Of a stretch of DNA of 64,000 nt, positions 16,931 through 24,069 are shown one piece after another (position 1 is the stretch's first letter; every line of letters starts with the position of its first letter). The translations under genes were made by a program, and so were the position numbers. Origin of the DNA: Pannonibacter carbonis (GTDB taxonomy: Bacteria > Pseudomonadota > Alphaproteobacteria > Rhizobiales > Stappiaceae); contig NZ_PUDR01000013.1 in the NCBI RefSeq assembly GCF_003012935.1, positions 1-64,000 on the forward strand, given 5' to 3'. Below the pieces are notes generated by a model, which did not search any database, had not been told where the DNA came from, and worked only from the letters and a program-made list of their open reading frames with translations.

Positions 16931-17215
16931 TGTCTATCGCCGACGACAAATTTTTTGTCGGAACCCGTCTATCGCCGACGACAAAAATCCGGTTTTCCGG
17001 GAAAAGACTAATCCACAGGGTGTGGATAAGTTTTTGTCGCAACCGTCTATCACCGACACAAAACCGTCTATCGCCGACGACATCCCGTCTATCACCGACG
17101 ACAAGCCGTCTATCGCCGACGCAGCTTCAGAATTTACCTATATTTTTCATTGTGTTAACTGGTGTTTTTCTCTCTAAAACATTATTAAAACTATTAAAAC
17201 ATATATAAAACGGGC
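16931..17215. other. oriV of replicon 1: six iterons, two DnaA boxes, AT-rich segment
   Basis: Six direct repeats of CGTCTATCRCCGACGACA start at 16931, 16966, 17044, 17065, 17086 and 17107. The last four are spaced 21 bases apart, two helical turns. Between repeats 2 and 3 lie TAATCCACA (17009-17017) and the perfect DnaA box TGTGGATAA (17021-17029), facing each other. Repeats 3 and 6 lack one or more bases at the 3' end. An AT-rich stretch (17132-17212) follows and is the probable melting region. Confidence 0.88.
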
Positions 17216-17348
17216 TACGCCCTATTTTCTAAATCTGAATTCAATTGAAGAGAAGAATATGCGGTGACCCGACCATGTTTCTCACAGGCCGGGTCTCCAT
17301 CACCGTTCACGGTCATTGCCGTCCCCGGCTGTACCGTGAAGGTACTCT

Positions 17349-17388
17349 ATCACGACAATTTCACGTCGTGAATCGCGCACGTCGTGAA
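17349..17388. repeat. CACGTCGTGAA repeats
   Basis: The perfect palindrome TTCACGTCGTGAA (17360-17372) is followed by CACGTCGTGAA (17378-17388) and preceded by a partial inverse copy ATCACGAC (17349-17356). It lies between the origin and the ficA terminator region. It could be a regulator site or a single-strand initiation structure; no gene is seen in 17231-17564. Confidence 0.4.
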
Positions 17389-17494
17389 ACATCGCTCCAT
17401 CATTGTTCCACAAATATCCTAGCGGGGGTGTGGGGGCCGGCAATGAGGCCCCCACCACGGACGGCTTGATGCTTTCCCGGAGCGGACGGGGGGT

Positions 17495-17531
17495 GCAGGG
17501 GGGCAAGCCCCCCTGCCAGCAGAATTTTTTT
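17495..17531 (+). terminator. Strong rho-independent terminator before ficA
   Basis: GCAGGGGGGC-AA-GCCCCCCTGC forms a perfect 10-bp stem (17495-17516) followed 8 bases later by a seven-T run. It would insulate ficA from transcription through the origin. Confidence 0.75.
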
Positions 17532-17564
17532 GTCGACCCCATAAGACCGTGATAGGCTCAATCC

Positions 17565-17768
17565 ATGAAAAAGGTTCCGACAAAAGCGACCGTCAGCGCC
17601 TCTGGCGTCGTTAAACACGGGCGTTATCGCGCCGAGAAAATCAGCGCGGTAGAAGGGCTTTTCCTATCCAAGCGCATGCGCACGGTGCTGGATGCCACAT
17701 CAGGCAAGTCAGGTGATGAGCGCCGCGCGGCAATTCGCGCTCAGTTCACCAAGCAGAAATCTGCCTGA
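17565..17768 (+). CDS. ficA: FicA/VbhA-like antitoxin
   Basis: The 67-residue product has the small helical antitoxin pattern RAEKISAVEGLFLSKRMRTVLD (about 29-50). In class I Fic modules the inhibitory helix carries (S/T)xxxE(G/N). Here the Glu-Gly is present, but the Ser is only three residues before the Glu, a possible variant. The stop is two bases before the TTG start of fic, so the pair formed an operon. Confidence 0.75.
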   Translation: MKKVPTKATVSASGVVKHGRYRAEKISAVEGLFLSKRMRTVLDATSGKSGDERRAAIRAQFTKQKSA

Positions 17769-17770
17769 CA

Positions 17771-17980
17771 TTGATCTACGACGCCGAGGAAGATCCTCTC
17801 TGTTACGAAGGAACAACCGTCCTGCGCAACAGGATCGGGCTTCGTGTCCAGGACGAGCTGGATGAATTCGAACTCGCCGTTTTCATCACCCGTTTTGAAG
17901 AGCCGTGGCCGGAAGGCGCTCTGGATCTGGAGCACTACAAGTCACTTCACCATCATCTCTTTCAGGATGTCTATGTGTAG
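17771..17980 (+). pseudogene. fic: 5' part of fic, interrupted by the transposon
   Basis: The frame starts at TTG 17771 (translated MIYDAEEDPLCYEGTTVLRN) and covers the N-terminal Fic helices, including LEHYKSLHHHLFQDVY. At 17976 it runs into the transposon left end and stops two codons later (V-stop). The missing part starts at 124. The target duplication TCTATG at 17970-17975 matches 124-129. Confidence 0.88.
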
Positions 17981-18240
17981 CGGCTTGCCAACATAAGCGC
18001 CTCTGCTCGCAAACATCGGCATTTTCTGCTCGAATTATCTGACAATGGAGCGGGCGTCGTGCTCACGCTCTTTGCCAATGTGCTCGCAAACATCCGGGTC
18101 TGCTTGCAAACATCCCCCACGTGCTCAGATTAATTGCCAGCGACGGCATGGTCAAACCGGGACGCCTGCCTGTCGTAGTTGCTCGGTCAGCTGACGGGAA
18201 TATTCGGGATCAAGGGTGCCCGCCAGGAAGGCGCGGATAT
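17976..18240. repeat. Left 265-bp terminal inverted repeat
   Basis: It is identical in inverse to 26603-26867. It holds three TGCTYGCAAACATC repeats (18004-18017, 18081-18094, 18101-18114), probable transposase sites. Its inner 89 bases are an antisense copy of the last codons of the ATPase gene, so this end looks like a duplicate of the right end. Confidence 0.93.
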
Positions 18241-18246
18241 ACGGAC

Positions 18247-18441
18247 ATGCGCTGTGGCTTTCCCTCCTTGGCGCTTCGGGTGCAGGAGGTTCTGCAGCAT
18301 GATCCGTTGTCAGGGCATCTCTTCGTCTTCAGGGGCCGCAGATCGGATATTTTGAAGATCATCTGGCATGATGGTCTGGGCGCCTGCCTTTTTACCCGGC
18401 GGCTGGAGAAGGGCCGGTTTATCTGGCCGAATATGGGATAG
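18247..18441 (+). pseudogene. IS66 TnpB relic
   Basis: This fragment reads MRCGFPSLALRVQEVLQHDP, then GHLFVFRGRRSDILKIIWHD and GLGACLFTRRLEKGRFIWP, the signature of the IS66-family TnpB accessory protein. It stops right after IWPNMG. The rest of TnpB and all of TnpA/TnpC are absent. The 200 bases from 18442 to the ptx operon hold no gene and must carry the ptx promoter; none stood out. Confidence 0.75.
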
Positions 18442-18649
18442 CATCCGTCAAGGTGGTGTAGAATTGGGACCGGGCCGTCATGATCAGGCGGCTCTGGGTG
18501 AAATTTCTCCATCGCAGCTACGCGAGGAGGTAGAGCTGAGTTTAAGTGCTGTCATTGAAGTTTCACGAGCCTGATAAACGGACGTCATATGTCGCCCATA
18601 GTGATGCAAATATTCAATCGATGCACCACTAACGATCAGGATTATTGTG

Positions 18650-19459
18650 ATGCTGGCTCTGAACGGAGTTGCCGTGACCTATGCCAACGGCACCCAAGCT
18701 TTGAAGACAACGACATTGACGTTCAACCAGGGTCAGTTCGTCGTGCTCCTCGGTAGATCCGGCGCAGGCAAATCTACCCTCATCCGGACACTCAACGGCT
18801 TGGTTGCGCCGACGTCTGGTTCGATCACTTCTAACGATATTGGTGCTCTGGATGCGGAAACTAAGCTTCGCATTCACCGAAGGCGAACTGGGATGATATT
18901 CCAGCAGCACCAACTCATAGGGCGCTTGAGCGCGCTCGACAACGTCATGACGGGCCGCCTGGGCTACCACTCTGGCTGGCGTACGTTGTTCCCTATGCCG
19001 CGTTCGGATCGAAGGCTGGGGTTGGAATGCCTTGAACGCGTAGGCCTTCTTGATAAGGCTCTCGTCAGGGCGGATCAACTATCCGGCGGTCAGCAGCAAC
19101 GGGTGGGCATTGCGCGCGCGCTGGTCCAGAAGCCCCAACTGGTCCTTGCAGATGAGCCCGTTGCAAGTCTGGACCCTGAAACGGCTGTCGAGGTCCTGTC
19201 GCAGCTTCGCGAAATATGCACAGCCGACGGCATCACTGCTGTGATCAGCCTTCATCAGATCGATCTAGCTCGCCGGTTCGGCGACCGGGTCATTGCTATG
19301 CGCGACGGGGAAGTGGTTGCGGACGCCGCTGTCGACGAACTGACCGATCAAATGTGTGCGTCGATCTACCGCAGCGCCCCAAGAAATCCGACCACAACAC
19401 AAGATTTGTCCAACTACGAGTATGATCAACCTTTAGCTGCCATGGAGGCCGCATTATGA
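18650..19459 (+). CDS. ptxA: Phosphite ABC transporter ATPase PtxA
   Basis: The product, about 269 residues, is a PhnC-type ABC ATPase. It has Walker A GRSGAGKS, signature LSGGQQQRVGIARAL, Walker B LVLADEPVASLDPE and the switch ISLHQ. Followed by a periplasmic binding protein, a permease, a phosphite dehydrogenase and a LysR regulator, it is PtxA of the ptxABCDE operon rather than a generic phosphonate ATPase. GTG 18647 is three bases upstream; ATG 18650 has AGG nine bases before. It overlaps ptxB by four bases. Confidence 0.92.
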   Translation: MLALNGVAVTYANGTQALKTTTLTFNQGQFVVLLGRSGAGKSTLIRTLNGLVAPTSGSITSNDIGALDAETKLRIHRRRTGMIFQQHQLIGRLSALDNVMTGRLGYHSGWRTLFPMPRSDRRLGLECLERVGLLDKALVRADQLSGGQQQRVGIARALVQKPQLVLADEPVASLDPETAVEVLSQLREICTADGITAVISLHQIDLARRFGDRVIAMRDGEVVADAAVDELTDQMCASIYRSAPRNPTTTQDLSNYEYDQPLAAMEAAL

Positions 19460-20304
19460 AGAAGCTTCTGTCCCTCGCATTCCTCGCCGTTCTTGGCTGG
19501 AGTTCGTTGGCGCATGCTGGCTCAAATCCAGAGACATTGCGCGTCGCGTTGCTACCGGACGAGAACGCCGCCACTGTCATCAAAAACAATCGTCCTCTCG
19601 AGGAGTATCTTGAGAAGACACTCGGTCGGGAGATTGAACTGATCGTAACGACCGACTACTCGTCAATGATCGAAGCGATGCGTTTCGGCCGGCTTGAGTT
19701 GGCTTATTTCGGGCCGCTCTCTTACACGCTCGCGAAAACCAAGGCTGATATCGAGCCTTTCGCAGCACTTATGAAGGATGGCGAAACTACCTATCGCGCT
19801 GTAGTTGTCGCCAATGCAGAGGCTGGCATCGAAAGCCTTGAAGATGCAAAAGGGAAAAAGGTCGCGTTTGGGGACGTGGCTTCCACCTCAAGCCACCTTA
19901 TCCCGAAATCTATGCTGCTTAAGGCCGGAGTTGAGGCTGGAAAAGACTATAGCGAGAACTTCGTAGGGTCGCATGATGCCGTGGCTATTGCAGTGCAGAA
20001 TGGCAATGCTCAGATTGGCGGACTTTCGTTGCCCATCTACAATTCAATGGTCGCTCGTGGCACCATTGATCCTAAGAAAGTTATCGCCCTCGCCGAGTCC
20101 GATCCGTTCCCGCAGTACCCCTGGACCATGCGGTCGGATCTTGACACTTCGTTGAAAGAGGCGATCACCAAAGCCTTCATCGACCTTAAAGACGAAAAGG
20201 TATTGGCATCCTTCAAAGCCGATGGGTTCGCTCCGATCGATGACAAAGCCTACGACGTCGTCCGTGAGCTCGGTAAAGTGCTGAACTTGGACCTGAGTCA
20301 GTAA
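19456..20304 (+). CDS. ptxB: Phosphite-binding periplasmic protein PtxB
   Basis: The 282-residue product has a signal peptide (MKKLLSLAFLAVLGWSSLAHA, cut near 21). It is followed by a PhnD-type binding protein: LRVALLPDENAATVI, IEAMRFGRLELAYFGPLSY, FGDVASTSSHLIPK and NFVGSHDAVAIAVQNG. The Tyr-Phe-Gly-Pro loop and the Ser/Thr-rich STSSH loop are the oxyanion-binding parts of the family. It delivers periplasmic phosphite to PtxC/PtxA. Confidence 0.92.
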   Translation: MKKLLSLAFLAVLGWSSLAHAGSNPETLRVALLPDENAATVIKNNRPLEEYLEKTLGREIELIVTTDYSSMIEAMRFGRLELAYFGPLSYTLAKTKADIEPFAALMKDGETTYRAVVVANAEAGIESLEDAKGKKVAFGDVASTSSHLIPKSMLLKAGVEAGKDYSENFVGSHDAVAIAVQNGNAQIGGLSLPIYNSMVARGTIDPKKVIALAESDPFPQYPWTMRSDLDTSLKEAITKAFIDLKDEKVLASFKADGFAPIDDKAYDVVRELGKVLNLDLSQ

Positions 20305-20374
20305 GGCGCGTTCGAGACAGTTTCTCACCTTTCGACGCAGGCGCTGGCCTGCGTCCTTTCTTCCAGGATATGTG

Positions 20375-21181
20375 ATGACACAGCCGTCGGCCGACTACGA
20401 CTCTATCCTTCAACATCAAAACAAAGCTTGGACCAGAGCTGGCGTGATCGCGTTGGCAATTGCGTGTGTGATCATTGTTAGCAGTTATCACTCCGGTCTT
20501 CTTGATCTGGAGCGTCTGGGATCTGGGTTTCCTGCGCTCTGGCAGCTCGGTACGGAAATGTTTCCCCCGGATTTCAACCGAGGCTTGGAGTGGATCAGCC
20601 CTCTCATCGACACTCTGGCGATGAGTATAGCTGGGACTGCGATCGCGGTACTGATATCACTTCCAGTTGGCTTTTTCGCCTCAGGGAAAACAGCACCCAA
20701 CGCTGTCATCTATATGATCTCGCGTGGATTGTTGAATGGTCTACGGTCGATCCCGGAGCTGATTATGGGCATCGTCTTCGTGGCGGCAGTGGGATTTGGA
20801 GCGCTCCCAGGCGTGCTGGCTCTTGGTCTTCACTCGGTTGGCATGGTGGGCAAGTTCTTTGCGGAGGCGATCGAGCATTGCGATAATGCGCCTATAGAAG
20901 CCGCACGCGCAGCTGGTGCGTCGCCGTTCCAGATCGTGACGCGGGCGATCTTGCCACAAGTTCTACCGCAATTGGCCGATGTGACCATCTATCGGTGGGA
21001 GTACAACTTCCGCGCCTCGACAATCCTGGGCACTGTGGGAGCTGGTGGTATCGGTTTCGAGTTGATGACATCCCTCCGGATCATGAATTATCAGGAGGTT
21101 CTTGCGATCATGCTCGTTGTCCTTCTGATGGTCACCATCGTTGACCAGGTCGGCGCTCTCCTCCGCCGCCAGCTGCAATAG
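20375..21181 (+). CDS. ptxC: Phosphite ABC transporter permease PtxC
   Basis: The product, about 268 residues, is a PhnE-type inner-membrane permease with about six membrane segments, the first at about 26-46. The cytoplasmic coupling loop reads EHCDNAPIEAARAAGASPFQ (EAA motif). DTLAMSIAGTAIAVLISLPVGF marks the start of the transport domain. It lies 70 bases after ptxB and 13 before ptxD. Confidence 0.92.
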   Translation: MTQPSADYDSILQHQNKAWTRAGVIALAIACVIIVSSYHSGLLDLERLGSGFPALWQLGTEMFPPDFNRGLEWISPLIDTLAMSIAGTAIAVLISLPVGFFASGKTAPNAVIYMISRGLLNGLRSIPELIMGIVFVAAVGFGALPGVLALGLHSVGMVGKFFAEAIEHCDNAPIEAARAAGASPFQIVTRAILPQVLPQLADVTIYRWEYNFRASTILGTVGAGGIGFELMTSLRIMNYQEVLAIMLVVLLMVTIVDQVGALLRRQLQ

Positions 21182-21194
21182 AAGGATAAATTAA

Positions 21195-22193
21195 ATGCTC
21201 CCAAAGGTAGTAATCACCCATCGCGTCCACGAGGAGATTATCTCAAAGCTATCTCCCCACGCTCGTTTAGTTTGCAACGATACTGATGATACATGGCCCC
21301 GCGAGAAACTGCTCGCAGAATTGAGCGACGCCAAGGCGATGATGGCGTTCATGCCGGACATGATCGACGCGTCTGTACTCGCGCACGCTCCCGATCTTCA
21401 ACTTGTGGCATGTGCGCTGAAAGGCTTCGATAACTTCGACATCGAAGCCTGCACGCAGCGTGGAGTCCACGTCACGATAGTGTCCGATCTTCTCACTGAT
21501 CCGACAGCCGAACTTACAATCGGTCTGATGATTGCTCTTGGGCGGCACATTCTGCCAGGCGACAAGAGCGTCAGGAGGGATTACAAAGGTTGGCGCCCTC
21601 GGTTTTACGGCCTTGGGCTGCAGGGCACAGCAATCGGCATTTTAGGGATGGGAGCGATCGGAAAAGCTATAGCACAGCGCCTAACTACCTTCGGCGCCAT
21701 TGTGTCGTACTGGGATCGTCAATCCCTGGACAAAGCCGATGAGATCAGACTGAACGTAAAGCCTCTTGAATTTGACCAGTTGATCTCGTCGTCTACCTTT
21801 CTTGTGTGTGCACTCCCGCTTTCGGCCGAAACGAAGCATCTCCTCGGCGCTGAACAACTCGCCAAAATGCCCAAAGGAGCACTTCTTATTAATCCTGCAC
21901 GCGGAAGCGTGGTTGATGAAGAGGCTGTTGTCGCTGCATTGCAGGCGGGGCGCTTGGGAGGCTACGCCGCTGATGTTTATGAGATGGAGGACTGGGCCAG
22001 ACCCGACCGGCCTGACAAGGTCCACGGGGGTCTCCTCAATCGCGAACATGATTCGATCTTGACACCCCACATAGGCTCAGCAGTGGCGAAGTCGCGTTTG
22101 GCTATCGAGCACGAGGCTGCTGACAACATTATAGATTTTGTCCAAGGCCGAAGACCTCGTGCGGCAATTAACGAGGTTCAACTAATTCCTTGA
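21195..22193 (+). CDS. ptxD: Phosphite dehydrogenase PtxD
   Basis: The 332-residue product oxidises phosphite to phosphate with NAD(P)+. It is closely similar along its length to Pseudomonas stutzeri PtxD: MLPKVVITHRVHEEI at the start, ACALKGFDNFD with the substrate Lys76, GILGMGAIG (148-156) for the cofactor, catalytic Arg236 (NPARGSVVDE), Glu265 (YEMEDWARPDRP) and His292 (TPHIGSA). After beta2 the residues Asp174-Arg175 replace the Glu-Ala pair of the P. stutzeri enzyme, a position known to set NAD versus NADP preference. Confidence 0.95.
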   Translation: MLPKVVITHRVHEEIISKLSPHARLVCNDTDDTWPREKLLAELSDAKAMMAFMPDMIDASVLAHAPDLQLVACALKGFDNFDIEACTQRGVHVTIVSDLLTDPTAELTIGLMIALGRHILPGDKSVRRDYKGWRPRFYGLGLQGTAIGILGMGAIGKAIAQRLTTFGAIVSYWDRQSLDKADEIRLNVKPLEFDQLISSSTFLVCALPLSAETKHLLGAEQLAKMPKGALLINPARGSVVDEEAVVAALQAGRLGGYAADVYEMEDWARPDRPDKVHGGLLNREHDSILTPHIGSAVAKSRLAIEHEAADNIIDFVQGRRPRAAINEVQLIP

Positions 22194-22205
22194 TTAGAGA
22201 AAGTA

Positions 22206-23126
22206 ATGTTTAGCCTTTCGCATGTCGCAGCATTCATAGAGGTAATCGAAACTGGCAGCTTTCACGAGGCGTCGCGACGGCTTCAGATATCCCAACCGAC
22301 TGTCTCACATAATGTGAAACGATTGGAGGATATACTAGGGGTGCGGCTGGTCGAGAGGAGGAAGGACAAGTGTGTGCCGACTCGGCAAGGGCTCGTATTC
22401 TTGCCATTCGCACGCAGCCTTTTGACCGTCACGAAGAGATCTCTGGACCGCCTGCACAGCGGCCGGATTACGTTGGGTGCCAGTACTAACATCGGTACCT
22501 ATATTTTGCCAGTCCACTTGAAGCGTTTACAGGATGCTCAAGGCCGGCCACCTGAGGTGGCCGTTGCCTCAAATCCTGAAATCATCGAAAAGCTCTTGAG
22601 GAAGGAGATTGATCTAGCCTTTACCGAATGGTGGGACGATCGAAAAGGATATCAAGCCCGCCTTTGGCGGAAGGAAAAGCTGGTAATAATCGTATCCCCA
22701 CAGCATAATTGGAGGACGCGAAAAACAATTGAAGCGGCAGAGTTATTTCAAGAGTCCCTCATTGGCGGAGAACGTGGAACCGGTACCGGATCCGTGCTCC
22801 GCGAGGCCTTCGGCCAAGCGGCAGAGCAATTCCCAATCTCATTCAATGTCGGGAGCACTGAGGCTGTGAAGCATGCAGTTCGAGCTGGTCTCGGCATTTC
22901 GATCGTGATGAGGAGCACTGTCCTCGATGAGCTCGCGTCGGGTAGGCTTTATGAGGTTTCTGTTGAGAATGTGGTTCTCGAAAAGTCTGTGTGGGCTGTA
23001 CATCCCGTACATATGGAGGATGGTTCACCGGAAGCAATCGCGCTTAAGGTTATACTCGATGCGAGCGCCCCTCTGGGTGACCTAGAGCACGTCCACATTA
23101 CTCGGGGTCATATCCGCAAGATTTGA
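22206..23126 (+). CDS. ptxE: LysR-type regulator PtxE
   Basis: The 306-residue product has an N-terminal winged HTH (SHVAAFIEVIETGSFHEASR, ISQPTVSHNVKRLE) and a LysR effector domain (RITLGASTNIGTYILP, ERGTGTGSVLREAFG). It is 12 bases after ptxD on the same strand, the ptxABCDE order. The last 10 residues overlap an antisense transposase relic, so the C-terminus may have been altered by an old insertion. Confidence 0.88.
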   Translation: MFSLSHVAAFIEVIETGSFHEASRRLQISQPTVSHNVKRLEDILGVRLVERRKDKCVPTRQGLVFLPFARSLLTVTKRSLDRLHSGRITLGASTNIGTYILPVHLKRLQDAQGRPPEVAVASNPEIIEKLLRKEIDLAFTEWWDDRKGYQARLWRKEKLVIIVSPQHNWRTRKTIEAAELFQESLIGGERGTGTGSVLREAFGQAAEQFPISFNVGSTEAVKHAVRAGLGISIVMRSTVLDELASGRLYEVSVENVVLEKSVWAVHPVHMEDGSPEAIALKVILDASAPLGDLEHVHITRGHIRKI

Positions 23127-23295
23127 AGTAGTTGGCGCATTCCTGCGGCTCGAACATGGTAACGGCCTGGCCGACCGCATCCTTTGGTATCGCCGCCTCA
23201 ATTCCCGGAGTATCCCATACAAGGGGGACAAGATCGGGGACCGCCCGATTTTCGATGCGTAAGGTTCCCTGCTCCATGTCGCGAATATTCGGCCG
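23098..23295 (-). pseudogene. Transposase C-terminal relic (IS630-like)
   Basis: The minus strand reads AVTMFEPQECANYFKSCGYD then PE-stop at 23098. The ECANYF...GY ending is typical of IS630-type transposases. The frame is closed by a stop about 65 codons upstream and no start is present. It overlaps the 3' end of ptxE. Confidence 0.45.
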
Positions 23296-23298
23296 TCA

Positions 23299-23443
23299 GA
23301 CACATAGTTGGTTTCCATGGATCGTTTGTCATAAACGAGGGTTTTTGAGCATGCCATAGCGCATGCCGTCACGCCCCTTGAATGGCGCGATGGAATCTTC
23401 TCAAAACTGTTATAGAAACGGTTGTCGCAAAATGCTATGTGTC
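23299..23443. promoter_or_regulatory. Candidate res site of the transposon resolvase
   Basis: GACACATAG (23299-23307) and its inverse CTATGTGTC (23435-23443) flank a further inverted repeat TCGTTT...AAACGA (23322-23338), all directly before the resolvase gene. Serine resolvases of replicative transposons act at sites placed this way. Confidence 0.45.
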
Positions 23444-23469
23444 CAACGACTTTCAAGAACATTTGGATG

Positions 23470-24069
23470 GCTATGCGGGTCGGGTACGCCAGGGTCAGCA
23501 CGATCGATCAAAATCCGGAGCTTCAGCTTGAGGCGCTGAGACGCGCCGGTTGCGAGAAGGTGTTTACCGAGCGCGGGTCAGGCGCTCGCGATGACCGCCC
23601 GGAATTGGGCCGAATTCTCTCCGACGTGCTTCGCACTGGTGACACGCTCGTTGTCTGGAAACTCGATCGGTTGGCGCGATCGCTAAAGAAGCTCATCGCG
23701 ACGGCGGAAGAGTTGGAGCGCGCGAAGATCGGGCTCGTGTCCTTGACCGAGAGCATTGATACGACGACGCCGGGCGGCATGCTGACCTTCCATGTCTTCG
23801 GTGCGATCGCCCAGTTCGAACGTGCTCTGATCCGCGAACGCACGACGGCTGGACTGGTCGAGGCGCGGCAACGTGGCCGCAAGGGTGGCCGCCCGCCCGC
23901 GATGCGCCCGGGCGATATTGCCGCGGCGCGCGCCCTGATGAAGGAAGGCAGCATACCGGTACGCAATATTGCGCAGCGCATGGGGGTTTCTGTTGCAACC
24001 CTCTATCGTCATATCGGCAAGAAGGGTGGCTCTCCCAAAACAGTGGAATCCGAGGACGTCCATGGCTGA
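23470..24069 (+). CDS. tnpR: Transposon serine resolvase
   Basis: The product, about 199 residues from ATG 23470 (MAMRVGYARVSTIDQNPELQ), has the catalytic Ser in ARVST, LVVWKLDRLARSLKKLIATA, and GAIAQFERALIRERTTAGL. A C-terminal HTH (VRNIAQRMGVSVATLYRHIG) follows. It should resolve cointegrates formed during transposition. Its last eight bases overlap the transposase start, giving one transcription unit tnpR-tniA-tniB. Confidence 0.92.
   Translation, partial: AMRVGYARVSTIDQNPELQLEALRRAGCEKVFTERGSGARDDRPELGRILSDVLRTGDTLVVWKLDRLARSLKKLIATAEELERAKIGLVSLTESIDTTTPGGMLTFHVFGAIAQFERALIRERTTAGLVEARQRGRKGGRPPAMRPGDIAAARALMKEGSIPVRNIAQRMGVSVATLYRHIGKKGGSPKTVESEDVHG

Noticed and set aside
16931-17123. 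CRISPR-like spaced repeats
   Set aside because: The repeats are 17-18 bp directly after repA with DnaA boxes and near-constant short spacing; they are iterons, not a CRISPR array.
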